Assembly (NCBI GenBank): GCA_030522415.1
Contig: CM060121.1
Coordinates: 13,286,055-13,350,054, forward strand
DNA from: Channallabes apus
Lineage: Eukaryota; Chordata; Actinopteri; Siluriformes; Clariidae
Length of the DNA stretch: 64,000 nucleotides
Direction: 5' to 3'
Shown here: positions 51,273 to 61,800 of the stretch, piece by piece
Numbering within the stretch: position 1 is the first letter of the stretch
Layout of the letters: every line of letters starts with the position of its first letter
The notes under the pieces: model-generated
What the model saw: only the letters and a program-made list of their open reading frames with translations
Databases searched by the model: none
What the model was told of the DNA's origin: nothing
Program-made: the position numbers and the translations under genes

Positions 51273-51953
51273 TTATAAAAATGCTTGGCTAAATAAATAG
51301 GTTTTGAGCCTAGACTTAAACACTGAGACTGTGTCTGAGTCCCAAACACTATTTGGAAGACTATTCCATAATTTTGGGGCTTTGTAAGAAAAAGCTCTGC
51401 CCCCAGCTGTGGTTTTCATAATACGCGGTACTGACAAGCAGCCTGCATCCTTTGACCGAAGTAGGCGTGGCGGATCGTAAGACACTAGCAGTTCGCTCAG
51501 ATACTGCGGGGCGAGACCATTTAATGCTTTATATGTCAAGAGTAGTATTTTAAAATCAATGCGAAATTTCACAGGGAGCCAATGTAGTGAAGATAGGATA
51601 GGGGTGATGTGCTCATATCTTCTGGTTCTAGTGAGGACTCTCGCTGCTGCATTCTGGACTAGCTGAAGCTTGTTTATGCACCTAACTGAACAACCAGACA
51701 GTAAGGCATTACAATAGTCCAACCTAGAGGTGATAAAAGCATGAACTAGTTTTTCTGCATCGTTTAGCGACAATATATTTCTTATCTTGGCGATATTTCT
51801 AAGGTGAAAGAATGCTATCCTGGTGATATTATCTACATGAGCTTCAAATGAAAGGCTGGAATCTATAATCACGCCGAGGTCTTTTACTGTTGCACTTGAC
51901 GGAACAGAAAGGCCATCTAAAGTGACGGTGTGATCTAAGATTTTACTTCTAGC
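51273..51953 (-). pseudogene. L2 reverse transcriptase C-terminal part, open frame
   Basis: About 227 codons stay open on the minus strand from 51953 to 51273: SKILDHTVTLDGLSVP, IIDSSLSFEAHVDNIT, AFITSRLDYCNALLSG, LQLVQNAAARVLTRTRR, LHWLPVKFRIDFKILL, APKLWNSLPNSV and a terminal FKSRLKTYLFSQAFL. Unlike the copy at 8648 it has no frameshift here. The upstream half, including the catalytic YADD motif, is cut off by the Tc1 insertion and by 5' truncation near 53690. Confidence 0.85.
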
Positions 51954-51955
51954 TA

Positions 51956-53577
51956 CAGTGGTGTGAAAAACTATTTGCCCCCCTCCTGATTTCTTATTCT
52001 TTTGCATGTTTGTCACACAAAATGTTTCTGATCATCAAACACATTTAACTATTAGTCAAAGATAACACAAGTAAACACAAAATGCAGTTTTTAAATGAGG
52101 GGTTTTATTATTTAGGGAGAAAAAAAATCCAAACCTACATGGCCCTGTGTGAAAAAGTAATTGCCCCCTGAACCTAATAACTGGTTGGGCCACCCTTAGC
52201 AGCAATAACTGCAATCAAGCGTTTGCGATAACTTGCAACGAGTCTTTTACAGCGCTCTGGAGGAATTTTGGCCCACTCATCTTTACAAAATTGTTGTAAT
52301 TCAGCTTTATTTGAGGGTTTTCTAGCATGAACCGCCTTTTTAAGGTCATGCCACAACATCTCAATAGGATTCAGGTCAGGACTTTGACTAGGCCACTCCA
52401 AAGTCTTCATTTTGCTTTTCTTCAGCCATTCAGAGGTGGATTCGCTGGTGTGTTTTGGGTCATTGTCCTGCTGCAGCACCCAAGATCGCTTCAGCTTGAG
52501 TTGACGAACAGATGGCCGGACATTCTCCTTCAGGATTTTTTGGTAGACAGTAGAATTCATGGTTCCATCTATCACAGCAAGCCTTCCAGGTCCTGAAGCA
52601 GCAAAACAACCCCAGACCATCACACTACCACCACCATATTTTACTGTTGGTATGATGTTCTTTTTCTGAAATGCTGTGTTACTTTTACGCCAGATGTAAC
52701 GGGACACGCACCTTCCAAAAAGTTCAACTTTTGTCTCGTCGGTCCACAAGGTATTTTCCCAAAAGTCTTGGCAATCATTGAGATGTTTTTTAGCAAAATT
52801 GAGACGAGCCTTAATGTTCTTTTTGTTTAAAAGTGGTTTGCGCCTTGGAAATCTGCCATGCAGGCCGTTTTTGCCCAGTCTCTTTCTTATGGTGAAGTCG
52901 TGAACACTGACCTTAATTGAGGCAAGTGAGGCCTGCAGTTCTTTAGATGTTGTCCTGGGGTCTTTTGTGGCCTCTCGGATGAGTTGTCTCTGCGCTCTTG
53001 GGGTAATTTTGGTCGGCCGGCCACTCCTGGGAAGGTTCACCACTGTTGCATGTTTTTGCCATTTGTGGATAATGGCTCTCACTGTGGTTCGCTGGAGTCC
53101 CAAAGCTTTAGAAATGGCTTTATAACCTTTACCAGACTGATAGATCTCAATAACTTTTGTTCTCATTTGTTCCTGAATTTCTTTGGATCTTGGCATGATG
53201 TCTAGCTTTTGAGGTGCTTTTGGTCTACTTCTCTGTGTCAGGTAGCTCCTATTTAAGTGATTTCTTGATTGAAACAGGTGTGGCAGTAATCAGGCCTGGG
53301 GGTGACTACAGAAATTGAACTCAGGTGTGATAAACCACAGTCAAGTTATTTTTTTAACAAGGGGGGCAATCACTTTTTCACACAGGCCCATGTAGATTTG
53401 GAGTTTTTTTTTCGCCCTTAATAACGTAAACCTTCATTTAAAAACTGCATTTTGTGTTCAATTATGTTATCTTTGACTAATAGTTAACGGTTTTTGATGA
53501 GCAGAAACATTTAAGTGTGACAAACATGCAAAAGAATAAGAAATCAGGAAGGGGGCAAATAGTTTTTCACACCACTG
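51956..53577 (-). mobile_element. Complete Tc1/mariner transposon with intact transposase
   Basis: 1622 bp, flanked by TA (51954-51955, 53578-53579). Termini begin CAGTGGTGTGAAAAACTATT on both strands. An inner copy of the motif (GTGTGAAAAAGTAATTGCCC at about 52148; complement near 53365-53386) gives the two direct repeats per terminus typical of IR/DR-type fish Tc1 elements such as Sleeping Beauty. It carries one uninterrupted transposase on the minus strand and splits an L2 LINE. Confidence 0.93.
52174..53196 (-). CDS. Tc1/mariner transposase, apparently complete
   Basis: 340 codons without interruption, the same length as the Sleeping Beauty transposase. Domains in order: a paired-like DNA-binding region with two HTH motifs (residues about 1-110; IEIYQSGKGYKAISKALGL, and the GRPTKI linker at 59-64), a basic nuclear-import region, and the DDE catalytic domain. 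The catalytic residues are Asp153 (WTDETKVELFG), Asp244 ([11 protein letters not shown]) and Glu279 ([11 protein letters not shown]), giving the DD34E spacing. The glycine-rich KYGGGSVMVWGC box is present at 187-197, and the protein ends GGPTSY. It would excise the element and insert it at TA. The start is chosen at the first Met (MPRSKEIQEQM), as in the sister copy. No obvious inactivating change is visible, but single damaging substitutions cannot be excluded by eye. Confidence 0.92.
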   Translation of the reverse strand: MPRSKEIQEQMRTKVIEIYQSGKGYKAISKALGLQRTTVRAIIHKWQKHATVVNLPRSGRPTKITPRAQRQLIREATKDPRTTSKELQASLASIKVSVHDFTIRKRLGKNGLHGRFPRRKPLLNKKNIKARLNFAKKHLNDCQDFWENTLWTDETKVELFGRCVSRYIWRKSNTAFQKKNIIPTVKYGGGSVMVWGCFAASGPGRLAVIDGTMNSTVYQKILKENVRPSVRQLKLKRSWVLQQDNDPKHTSESTSEWLKKSKMKTLEWPSQSPDLNPIEMLWHDLKKAVHARKPSNKAELQQFCKDEWAKIPPERCKRLVASYRKRLIAVIAAKGGPTSY

Positions 53578-53690
53578 TATATGCGGTCCTATGACTAGAA
53601 CTTCTGTCTTATCCGAATTAAGCAGAAGGAAGTTAATTAGCATCCAATTTCTTATGTCCTGCACACATTGCTCAACTTTAGTAAGATGGT

Positions 53691-54140
53691 TTTTCTCATC
53701 AGGTTTTGCTGAGACATAACTGTTCACTCTTCTTGAAGCAAAACGCATGTATGAATTGAGTAGAATTTCAGTCACTTTTTTTATGGATTCTCCATCTCTG
53801 TACATTGACAAACAGATTAAACTAAAGGCTAGTTAAAGAACATTCAGATGGATTACATCTATGGGTCGCTTTAAAAGTAAGCTCCTCAATACAGATTTAT
53901 TGTATGAGCTTAATCAAGTATTCAAATATAAGGCTCAGCTGGTGTGTAGAGTAATGGTTTACTATTTGGTAGGTACCTACATAGTTAATATAACACATCA
54001 TTGGCCCTACATGAATATTCTATAAGGCAGTGTGGAAGAATTTATGAAAGGCTTATATCAAAATGGAAAAATCATATTGGAGAAGCCCTTTGCTTAGTGT
54101 TTTTTTAACTCCCAAAACTCTCAAACCGTCTAAGACATGC
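53691..54140. other. Intergenic, nothing recognised
   Basis: No gene or classified repeat. Confidence 0.4.
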
Positions 54141-54144
54141 AGTA

Positions 54145-54315
54145 AAGGGTGATTGGTGTTTCCAAATTTCCTGGAGCATATGGGTGTGTGAGTGCTTCTA
54201 TCGATGATGTGTTGGCTCTCCATCCAGGGTTTACATTGCCATGTGCCCCAAGTTCCCTGGGATATTCTTTCAGGCTCCCTGTCGCCCTACCCAGGGTGAA
54301 CAGTATAAATGATGG
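54145..54315 (+). repeat. Very degenerate SINE 3' part
   Basis: GATTGGTGTTTCCAAATTTC, CTCCATCCAGGGTTTACATTG, GCCCCAAGTTCCCTGGGATA and CAGTATAAATGATGG can be aligned with the GAAT-tail SINE; the head is absent. Confidence 0.5.
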
Positions 54316-54429
54316 ATTTATGGTTGCTTTAGTTTAAGCGTATTACAATTATTATTTTGGCTAGCTTATGGGCTTCATCAGGCTACTCATCTAAATACAG
54401 TAATACAATGTTATAAAAAGATTAAATAA

Positions 54430-54600
54430 TTTATTCATTACATACATGTTACAGTACAATTCCTTTCTTCAGGATAAGTCATTATTCAATGCCCCTGAAA
54501 CAGAGCGCTAAAAACCTTTCTCAACATCGGCAGCTGGATGGTGCTGAGATTTGAACCCTTGACCGGATCAATAACAGAACAATTCCCAGTAGTGTAAACT
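54430..54600. repeat. Probable SINE-like fragment, unclassified
   Basis: ATTTGAACCCTTGACCGG resembles a B box and the block CAGCTGGATGGTGCTGAG precedes it. Family unknown. Confidence 0.3.
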
Positions 54601-54780
54601 CGTAATATTCTACAGTATGTATTTATTTAAGCTGAGTACAAATAACCAGGTCCTGAGTCAATTTATTTGTAGGCTATTTAGTAAACCCACTCAATACATG
54701 AATAGTCAAGAAAATAAATATGTATAAGAATGCAAAAATACATATAATTTTTTATAATAATTATGTGTTGTTCTTAATAC

Positions 54781-55490
54781 ACTGTATGGCCAAAAAAAAG
54801 TCACGCATGCAAAGATTTCATTCAGTTACTTTTAACTTTGATTATAGCACAAAAAATTTGTGTCCAGGTCTTTTGCTAAAATGATTTCTTATGCCTTCAT
54901 TCCAGAACCACTCTATCACAATTTGAGTCATGGAATATGTCTGTGCCATCATTGCCACATTACATTGCTGAGCCAAGATCTAACTAACCGAAGCAACCTA
55001 GATCATAACACTGCCTCTACAGGCTTGTGCAGTGGCTGCGTAATGGCTGCATTGATTCAAATGCTTTCATTCTTGCCATGTACACATCACTCTGAAGTAC
55101 GGCTGTCTGAACTCATCAGACCACATGACATTTGCATTGCTTCAAAGACCAATATTGATGTTCCCTAACAAACTGAAACCTTTTGTCAGATTAGTCTCAC
55201 TAACAAGGGGTTTCCTTCTGGCCACATAGCTACTGTATAGTTTAGACTCAATCCTCATCACATCATGTGTGTATGGAAATGCTCTTTATTTGCCTGTTAA
55301 ATATTGCTGTTTTTTACTGTAATTTTTTTGCCATGCAACTTCACATTTTCTTCAAGTCATCTACATTTATGATTTTCTTCCACAAAGTTGACAGTCCTGC
55401 ACTATAATTCTTGGTTTTGTTAATGTGTTGAAGGATTCTTTACTCAGGATCTTAACTGTTGAAGGATTCTTTTTTTTTGGTCAGGCAGCG
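54781..55490 (-). mobile_element. Tc1-like transposon relic
   Basis: Left end ACTGTATGGCCAAAAAAAAG and right end TTTTTTTTGGTCAGGCAG are degenerate inverted repeats. The inside has minus-strand Tc1 words such as CATCAGACCACATGACATTTGC and GAAGCAACCTAGATCATAAC. No open frame. Same family as 23070-23580 and the left end at 59110. Confidence 0.65.
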
Positions 55491-55492
55491 TT

Positions 55493-55498
<6 letters not shown>

Positions 55499-55554
<56 letters not shown>
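55499..55554. repeat. (TA)n microsatellite
   Basis: Pure TA run; the Tc1 element at 55561 landed within or next to it. Confidence 0.9.
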
Positions 55555-55557
<3 letters not shown>

Positions 55558-55560
55558 ATA

Positions 55561-57181
55561 CAGTGGTGTGAAAAACTATTTGCCCCCTTCCTGATTTCTT
55601 ATTCTTTTGCATGTTTGTCACACTTAAATGTTTCTGCTCATCAAAAACCATTAACTATTAGTCAAAGATAACATAATTGAACACAAAATGCAGTTTTTAA
55701 ATGAAGGTTTACGTTATTAAGGGAGAAAAAAAACTCCAAATCTACATGGCCCTGTGTGAAAAAGTGATTGCCCCCCTTGTTAAAAAATAACTTAACTGTG
55801 GTTTATCACACCTGAGTTCAATTTCTGTAGTCACCCCCAGGCCTGATTACTGCCACACCTGTTTCAATCAAGAAATCACTTAAATAGAAGCTACCTGACA
55901 CAGAAGTAGACCAAAAGCACCTCAAAAGCTAGACATCATGCCAAGATCCAAAGAAATTCAGGAACAAATGAGAACAAAAGTAATTGAGATCTATCAGTCT
56001 GGTAAAGGTCATAAAGCCATTTCTAAAGCTTTGGGACTCCAGCGAACCACAGTGAGAGCCATTATCCACAAATGGCAAAAACATGGAACAGTGGTGAACC
56101 TTCCCAGGAGTGGCCGGCCGACCAAAATTACCCCAAGAGCGCAGAGACAACTCATCCGAGAGGCCACAAAAGACCCCAGGACAACATCTAAAGAACTGCA
56201 GGCCTCACTTGCCTCAATTAAGGTCAGTGTTCACGACTCCACCATAAGAAAGAGACTGGGCAAAAACGGCCTGCATGGCAGATTTCCAAGGCACAAACCA
56301 CTTTTAAGCAAAAAGAACATTAAGGCTCGTCTCAATTTTGCTAAAGAACATCTCAATGATTGCCAAGACTTTTGGGAAAATACCTTGTGGACCGACAAGA
56401 CAAAAGTTTTTATCTTTTTGGAAGGTGCGTGTCCCGTTACATCTGGCGTAAAAGTAACACAGCATTTCAGAAAAAGAACATCATACCAACAGTAAAATAT
56501 GGTGGTGGTAGTGTGATGGTCTGGGGTTGTTTTGCTGCTTCAGGACCTGGAAGGCTTGCTGTGATAGATGGAACCATGAATTCTACTGTCTAGCAAAAAA
56601 TCCTGAAGGAGAATGTCCGGCCATCTGTTCGTCAACTCAAGCTGAAGCGATCTTGGGTGCTGCAGCAGGACAATGACCCAAAACACACCAGCAAGTACAC
56701 CTCTGAATGGCTGAAGAAAAACAAAATGAAGACTTTGGAGTGGCCTAGTCAAAGTCCTGACCTGAATCCTATTGAGATGTTGTGGCATGACCTTAAAAAG
56801 GCGGTTTAAGCTAGAAAACCTTCAAATAAAGCTGAATTACAACAATTCTGCAAAGATGAGTGGGCCAAAATTCCTCCAGAGCGCTGTAAAAGACTCGTTG
56901 CAAGTTATCGCAAACGCTTGATTGCAGTTATTGCTGCTAAGGGTGGCCCAACCAGTTATTAGGTTCAGGGGGCAATTACTTTTTCACACAGGGCCATGTA
57001 GGTTTGGATTTTTTTTTCTCCCTAAATAATAAAACCCCTCATTTAAAAACTGCATTTTGTGTTTACTTGTGTTATCTTTGACTAATAGTTAAATGTGTTT
57101 GATGAACATTTTGTGTGACAAACATGCAAAAGAATAAGAAATCAGGGGGGGGGGGGGGGCAAATAGTTTTTCACACCACTG
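55561..57181 (+). mobile_element. Tc1/mariner transposon, sister copy with broken ORF
   Basis: 1621 bp with the same termini as 51956-53577 but on the opposite strand. TA lies on both sides (55559-55560 and 57182-57183). A run of 15 G residues replaces part of the right terminal repeat near 57145-57159. Confidence 0.92.
55938..56962 (+). pseudogene. Tc1/mariner transposase, frameshift and two stops
   Basis: Near-identical to the intact transposase at 52174-53196 until residue about 157, where an indel at about 56408-56415 (WTDKTKVFIF) shifts the frame; the catalytic-block residue after Asp153 is also changed (DE to DK). Beyond it the frame is restored relative to the parent only as a second open segment (56360-56593). 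That segment ends at a TAG at about 56592 in place of a Tyr codon, and a TAA lies at about 56807 in place of a His codon. Catalytic Asp and Glu blocks are still recognisable downstream. The copy cannot make transposase but its ends might still be recognised by the intact enzyme. Confidence 0.9.
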
Positions 57182-57299
57182 TATATATACACAAACACAC
57201 TATATGTATATGCAATATATGCAATATTCTGTATACCATAAATGTACAAAAACAGTGCTCTTTCATAATAGAACGAATAGTAGTCCAAGTATCAATGAA

Positions 57300-58200
57300 A
57301 CATACACTATACTGGCAAAAGAAATTCACTCACCCACCCAAATCATTGAATTCAGGTGTTCCAATCACGTCCATGTTTACAGGTGTATAAAATCAAGCAC
57401 TTAGGCATGCAGAACGATCCCAAAAACATTTTTGAAAGGATTGGTCGCTCCCAGGACCTCAGTAAATTCCAGCGTGTTACCATGATAGATAAGTCAAGTC
57501 ATTAAGTTTCCTTGCTACTAAATATTCCAAGGTCAACTGTTATTGGTATTATAACGAAGTGGAAATGAGTGGTAGGCCACGTAAAATTTCAGAGTGGGGT
57601 TAGTGGCTGCTGAGACACACAGTGCGTAGAGGATGCAACTTTCTGCAGAGTCAATAGCTACAGACCTCCAAACTTTGGCCTTTCAGATTAGCTCAAGAAA
57701 AGTGCGTTGATGGAATGGATTTCCATAGCCGAGCAGCTGCATCCAAGCCTTACATCACCAAATGCAATGCAAAGCATCGGATGTAGTGGTGTAAAGCACG
57801 CCTCCACTGGACTCTAGAGCAGTTGAGACATGTTCTCTGAAATGACGATTCACACTTCTTTGTCTGGCAATGACGAGTTTAGGCTTGGTGGTTGCCAGGA
57901 GAACGGTAACTGCCTGACTGCATTGTCAAGTTTGGGGGAGGGGGGGATTAACGTGTGGGGTTATTTTTCAGGTGTTGGGCACGGCTCATTCGTTCCAGTG
58001 AAAGGAACTCTAAATGCTTAATTTTGGACAATTTAATGCTCCCAACTTTGTAGGAACAGTTTGGGGATGGCCTCTTCCTTCAAACATGACTGCGCACCAG
58101 TGCACGGAGCAAGGTCCATAAAGACATGGACTGACCTCAACCTGATAGAAGACCTTCTCGTCCAACATCAGTGTCTGACCTCATAAATGTGTGGTAGTGT
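57300..58200 (+). mobile_element. Tc1-like transposon relic, further family
   Basis: CTATACTGGCAAAAGAAATTC at the left is terminal-repeat-like. Readable remnants include GATTGGTCGCTCCCAGGACC, GTGGTAGGCCACGTAAAATT, GAGTCAATAGCTACAGACC, GGATTTCCATAGCCGAGCAG and ACATGACTGCGCACCAGTGC. These cover the HTH linker and catalytic blocks in order, with several deletions. No right end is seen. It ends 200 bp before the putative tmem235 promoter. Confidence 0.75.
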
Positions 58201-58413
58201 ACAACACATGGCAGCGTACATACTGTATGAGTATCACAAACACCAATCATGTGTGTCACATCTGAGGATGAAGTGATGGGTGACGGATGGAGAATCACTC
58301 ACACAGTATACTGTATACGCTACATAGAGCTAACAGGGTTCCTGTGATGGCTTCGAGAACCCCAGGTGTAGAGGAGCTGAGAGTGGTTAATAATTCACTC
58401 TGAAGGATGGTGG

Positions 58414-58421
58414 TATATAAG
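58414..58421 (+). promoter_or_regulatory. tmem235: Possible TATA box of tmem235
   Basis: TATATAAG lies about 215 bp upstream of the tmem235 start codon, with GC-richer sequence after it. Transcription would start near 58445, giving a 5' UTR of about 185 bp that includes a (CA)n run at 58591-58606. Functional use is inference. Confidence 0.35.
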
Positions 58422-58630
58422 GGGCTGTGAACGCTTTCAGCAGAGCTGAGCTGCAGAGCCGAGAGGATCTTACACACATCTGATCTTCTGATGAAACCCT
58501 GCAGCTTAAATAAAGCCTTCAGAGATTCTGCGATTTAATTAATGAGGAGGGCTTTTAGAATAGCGCTACCAACTCTCTCTCTTTATCTCACACACACACA
58601 CACACAGGGTGGAGTAGTGGAGGCGACACG

Positions 58631-58802
58631 ATGCGCTTCGGCGTGCTGGTGATCTCGGCGGGTTTACTGGGACTCTTCAGCTTCACTCTGCTCGCCGTGG
58701 CAGTCGGCACCGAGTACTGGTACATCATCGACGCGGATCATGTGATCAACTCCAGCTGGCACTTCGCGAGTTCACACTCGGGGCTGTGGAGGATCTACGA
58801 AG
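58631..58802 (+). CDS. tmem235: tmem235 coding exon 1
   Basis: Starts at MRFGVLVISAG; 57 codons plus one base before donor GTGAAG. GC-rich and CpG-rich against its surroundings. No competing upstream in-frame Met fits the family. Confidence 0.88.
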
Positions 58803-61800
58803 GTGAAGAAAACCATCTCATCCCCCGCTCGCAACTTTTCTTTTCACAACATCGGGTTGTTCATCAATATTTTCCATAAATAATCTGCAGTGGTTTGTGT
58901 TAAATGTCTTTTGTGTGTGTGTGTGTGTGTAGGTTTATCATTTATTCCCCACCAGATGCCGTGTACAGGAATAAATGTCTGAACAAACATCAGCTCCTGC
59001 GACCAGATTGCAATTATTAATAGAGATTTACAATTTATGTAATAATCTACTGAATTATTGCCCAAACGATAATGTTGTGGTACATTACATAGAAACTTGA
59101 TCAATATACAGTGCACTGCCTGGCCAAAAGAAGAAACACATGGATTTAACTGAGCAAAATGTTAAGAGCCTTCTATTAAAGTGAATAAAATAGTCCAGCT
59201 GACAACTGATGCAGTGAGGGGCGGCGCGGTGGTGTAGTGGTTAGCACTGTCGCCTTACACCTCCAGGGTCCGGGTTTGATTCCGGGCCAGGCTCGATTCC
59301 CGCCTCTGTGTGCATGGAGTTTGCATGTTCTCCTCGTGCTTGCTGGGCTTCCTCTAGGTACTCCGGTTTCCTCCCACAGTCCAAAGATATGCAGGTTAGG
59401 TTCATTTGTGTCTCAAATTGCCCGTAGAGTGTGAATGGGCGTGTGAGAGAATGTATGTATGTGCCCTGCGATGGATTGGCACCCTGTCCAGGGTGTACCC
59501 TGCCTCGTGCCCTAAGCGTCCTGGGTCCCTGCGACCCTGAATACAGGATAAAGCGGTAGAGACGATGAGTGAGAGTGAGTGAGTAATGCAGTGAGGGCGG
59601 TGATGCACTGTCACCTTTGTGTGCATGGAGTTTGGATGTTGTCCTTGTGCTTGCCCTGGGGACTCCGGTTTACTCCCACAGTCCAAAGACCTGCAGATTA
59701 GGTTAATTGGCGTTCCCAACTTGCCAACGAGTGAGAGTATGTGTTTGTGTGTGTGTGCCCTATGAGCCTTGTGCCCAAAGTCTACTGGGATAGGCTCCAG
59801 GCCCCCTGTGACCCTGAATACAGGATAAAGCAGTATAGACAATTGAGTGTGAGCGAGTAATGCAGTAAATGCAGGTGATGCACTATCGCCTTGCACCTCC
59901 AGGGTCCGGGTTCGATTCCCACCTCTGTGTGCATGGGTTTTGCATGTTCTCTCCGTGCTTGGTGGGTTTCTTCTGGATACTCCAGTTTCATTCCAAGACC
60001 TGCAGATTTGGCTAATGGTAGTTCCCAAATTGCCTGGAGTGTGTATGCATGTGCCATGTGATGAATTGGCACCCTGTCCAGGGGGTACCTCACCTAGTGC
60101 CCTAAGGCTCGTGGGATAGGCTCCAGACTCCCCGCGACCCTGAATACTGTATAAAGCGGCTAGACTATGAGTGAGAGCCTGAGTAATGCATTGAGAAGCT
60201 TCTAATTTCTTTAACAAACAAGTGTCAGAAGACATATCTTGTGGTCATGGTAAAGTTTCAGAAGGGTCAAATTATTGCCCTGCCGAAAGCAAAAAAAAAA
60301 AAAAAAAACTAAGGAGATTGCTGAAATGACTAAAATTGGTTAAAAAACTGAAAAAAATGCATTAGTAAAAACTGGAAGGATAATAATGAACCGTTCATCA
60401 TGTTTAAGAAGGACGAGAAATTTTTTTTTTACGATCTTAGCTCATTTAAAAGTTTGTTGAAATCAAATTGTAAAATTCAAGAATTCATGCCTGTTTGAAA
60501 ATGAAATTATGAGCACTCATACATGCCCAATGCAAGGGACTGGGACTAAACAGCTGTTTAGCCGTATGAATCCACCTATCAGTGAGACTAATTGGAAAAA
60601 AGGCTTCAATTTGCTAGGAAGCATAAAGAATGGATTGTGGGGCATTGTTAAATGGGCATGTTGACTGATGAGTCCAGGTTTACCCTGCAAATTGCCTGTA
60701 GGTTCCAGACCCTCGCTGCACTGTACAGGATAAGCATTATAGAGAATGAGTGAGTGAGAGTGCTTCTCTACGCGCTTCATCAATCACAAGAGCACTTTTT
60801 TACATGGACATGAGAATAGAGTATACCTTTAGAAATTATTTCAGCTACATGGTTGGACATTATGGGGAAAATGTGGTGCATTAAAGCTTTCCTCTAAAAG
60901 CGCATTAATGGTACACCGAATGCAACAATGAAATTTCAGATTTGGTAGCTTTATTTCTGATTGTTTATAAAACTGTGTTTTGCTATTAGAAATATGTCTA
61001 AATAGAATCGCTTTAGGAGGCTGAACAACTTTAAACAGAATAAAAACTCATTTTATGTAGTATATTTTATTTGTCATTCAAAATAGGCACCTTTCTTTAC
61101 GTTACTCCTTCTTTTTTATGAAATGTGTGTGCCTAACAAAACTATTTATAACCCATATACAGCATGCACTTCTTGCAGGTTTCGGTTGTGTAATGGCCTT
61201 TTATAACACCAAACGGGAAAAAAAGGAAAGAAATACCTATTAGCATGATAGTGTATATTCGCTCTGTTGATTGCATTGGGGGCAACATGTGCTTACAACA
61301 TCAGTCCCACAATTTTCAATCAAATAACACTTAGCAATATTAAACATACTCGCAGTAGAGTTTCTCACAGTACAATACAGTGGGATAAATTAGGGCGTGC
61401 AAAAATACTTGCACTAGGGAGCACTGCTGAACTGTGTGTAAAATCATGTGCCTAGAGAAGACAACTGAATGAGGATATTAAGTTATTCGTCACATAGACA
61501 TTACTGCAGAGTGAAATTCTTTATTCTTTGCATCTCCCAGCTTTGTTAGTAGACAGGGGACAGATTGCAGGGTCAGCCAAGTTACAGTACAGCGCCCCTG
61601 GAGCAGACAGGGTTAAGATCCCTTAACCATTTGTATGACCATTTAACATACAGTATTCATTATCTTTCTTTAGTTTTCTCTAACAATGTGAGACACTATG
61701 ATGATACATTGTTTACTTAATCTTACATTGGTATCACTTAGCTAGACAACCATTGGATCAGGGAGAGAGACACTTGACTGACACTTTTTATTTTCACTGT

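Larger units (their letters stand above)
50335..53690 (-). mobile_element. L2-type LINE split by a Tc1 element
   Basis: Same subfamily as 7650-9430: reverse transcriptase end, long 3'-UTR and the CAATTAAAAGCGCTATACAAAT end, here with the tail reduced to AATTG-type sequence. The reverse transcriptase is interrupted at 51954-51955 by the Tc1 element 51956-53577; the LINE resumes at 53578 (TATGCGGTCC). The 7650 copy gives the uninterrupted sequence at about 9337. Confidence 0.88.
59110..60690 (+). mobile_element. Tc1-like relic interrupted by three SINEs
   Basis: A left terminal segment (CACTGCCTGGCCAAAAGAAG, TGGATTTAACTGAGCAAAA, AGCTGACAACTGATGCAGTG) lies at 59113-59217. The interior resumes at about 60190 (CAGAAGACATATCTTGTGG, GGACTGGGACTAAACAG, TGAGTCCAGGTTTACCCTG). 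The SINE array between them landed at GATGCAGTGAG. The transposase is not readable as a frame. Confidence 0.65.

Noticed and set aside
52327..53205. + strand frames within the intact Tc1 element
   Set aside because: Antisense to the transposase; no independent support.
59402..60235. Minus-strand frame of 277 codons over the SINE array
   Set aside because: It is antisense to three SINE copies and owes its length to their low stop content; there is no protein family behind it.
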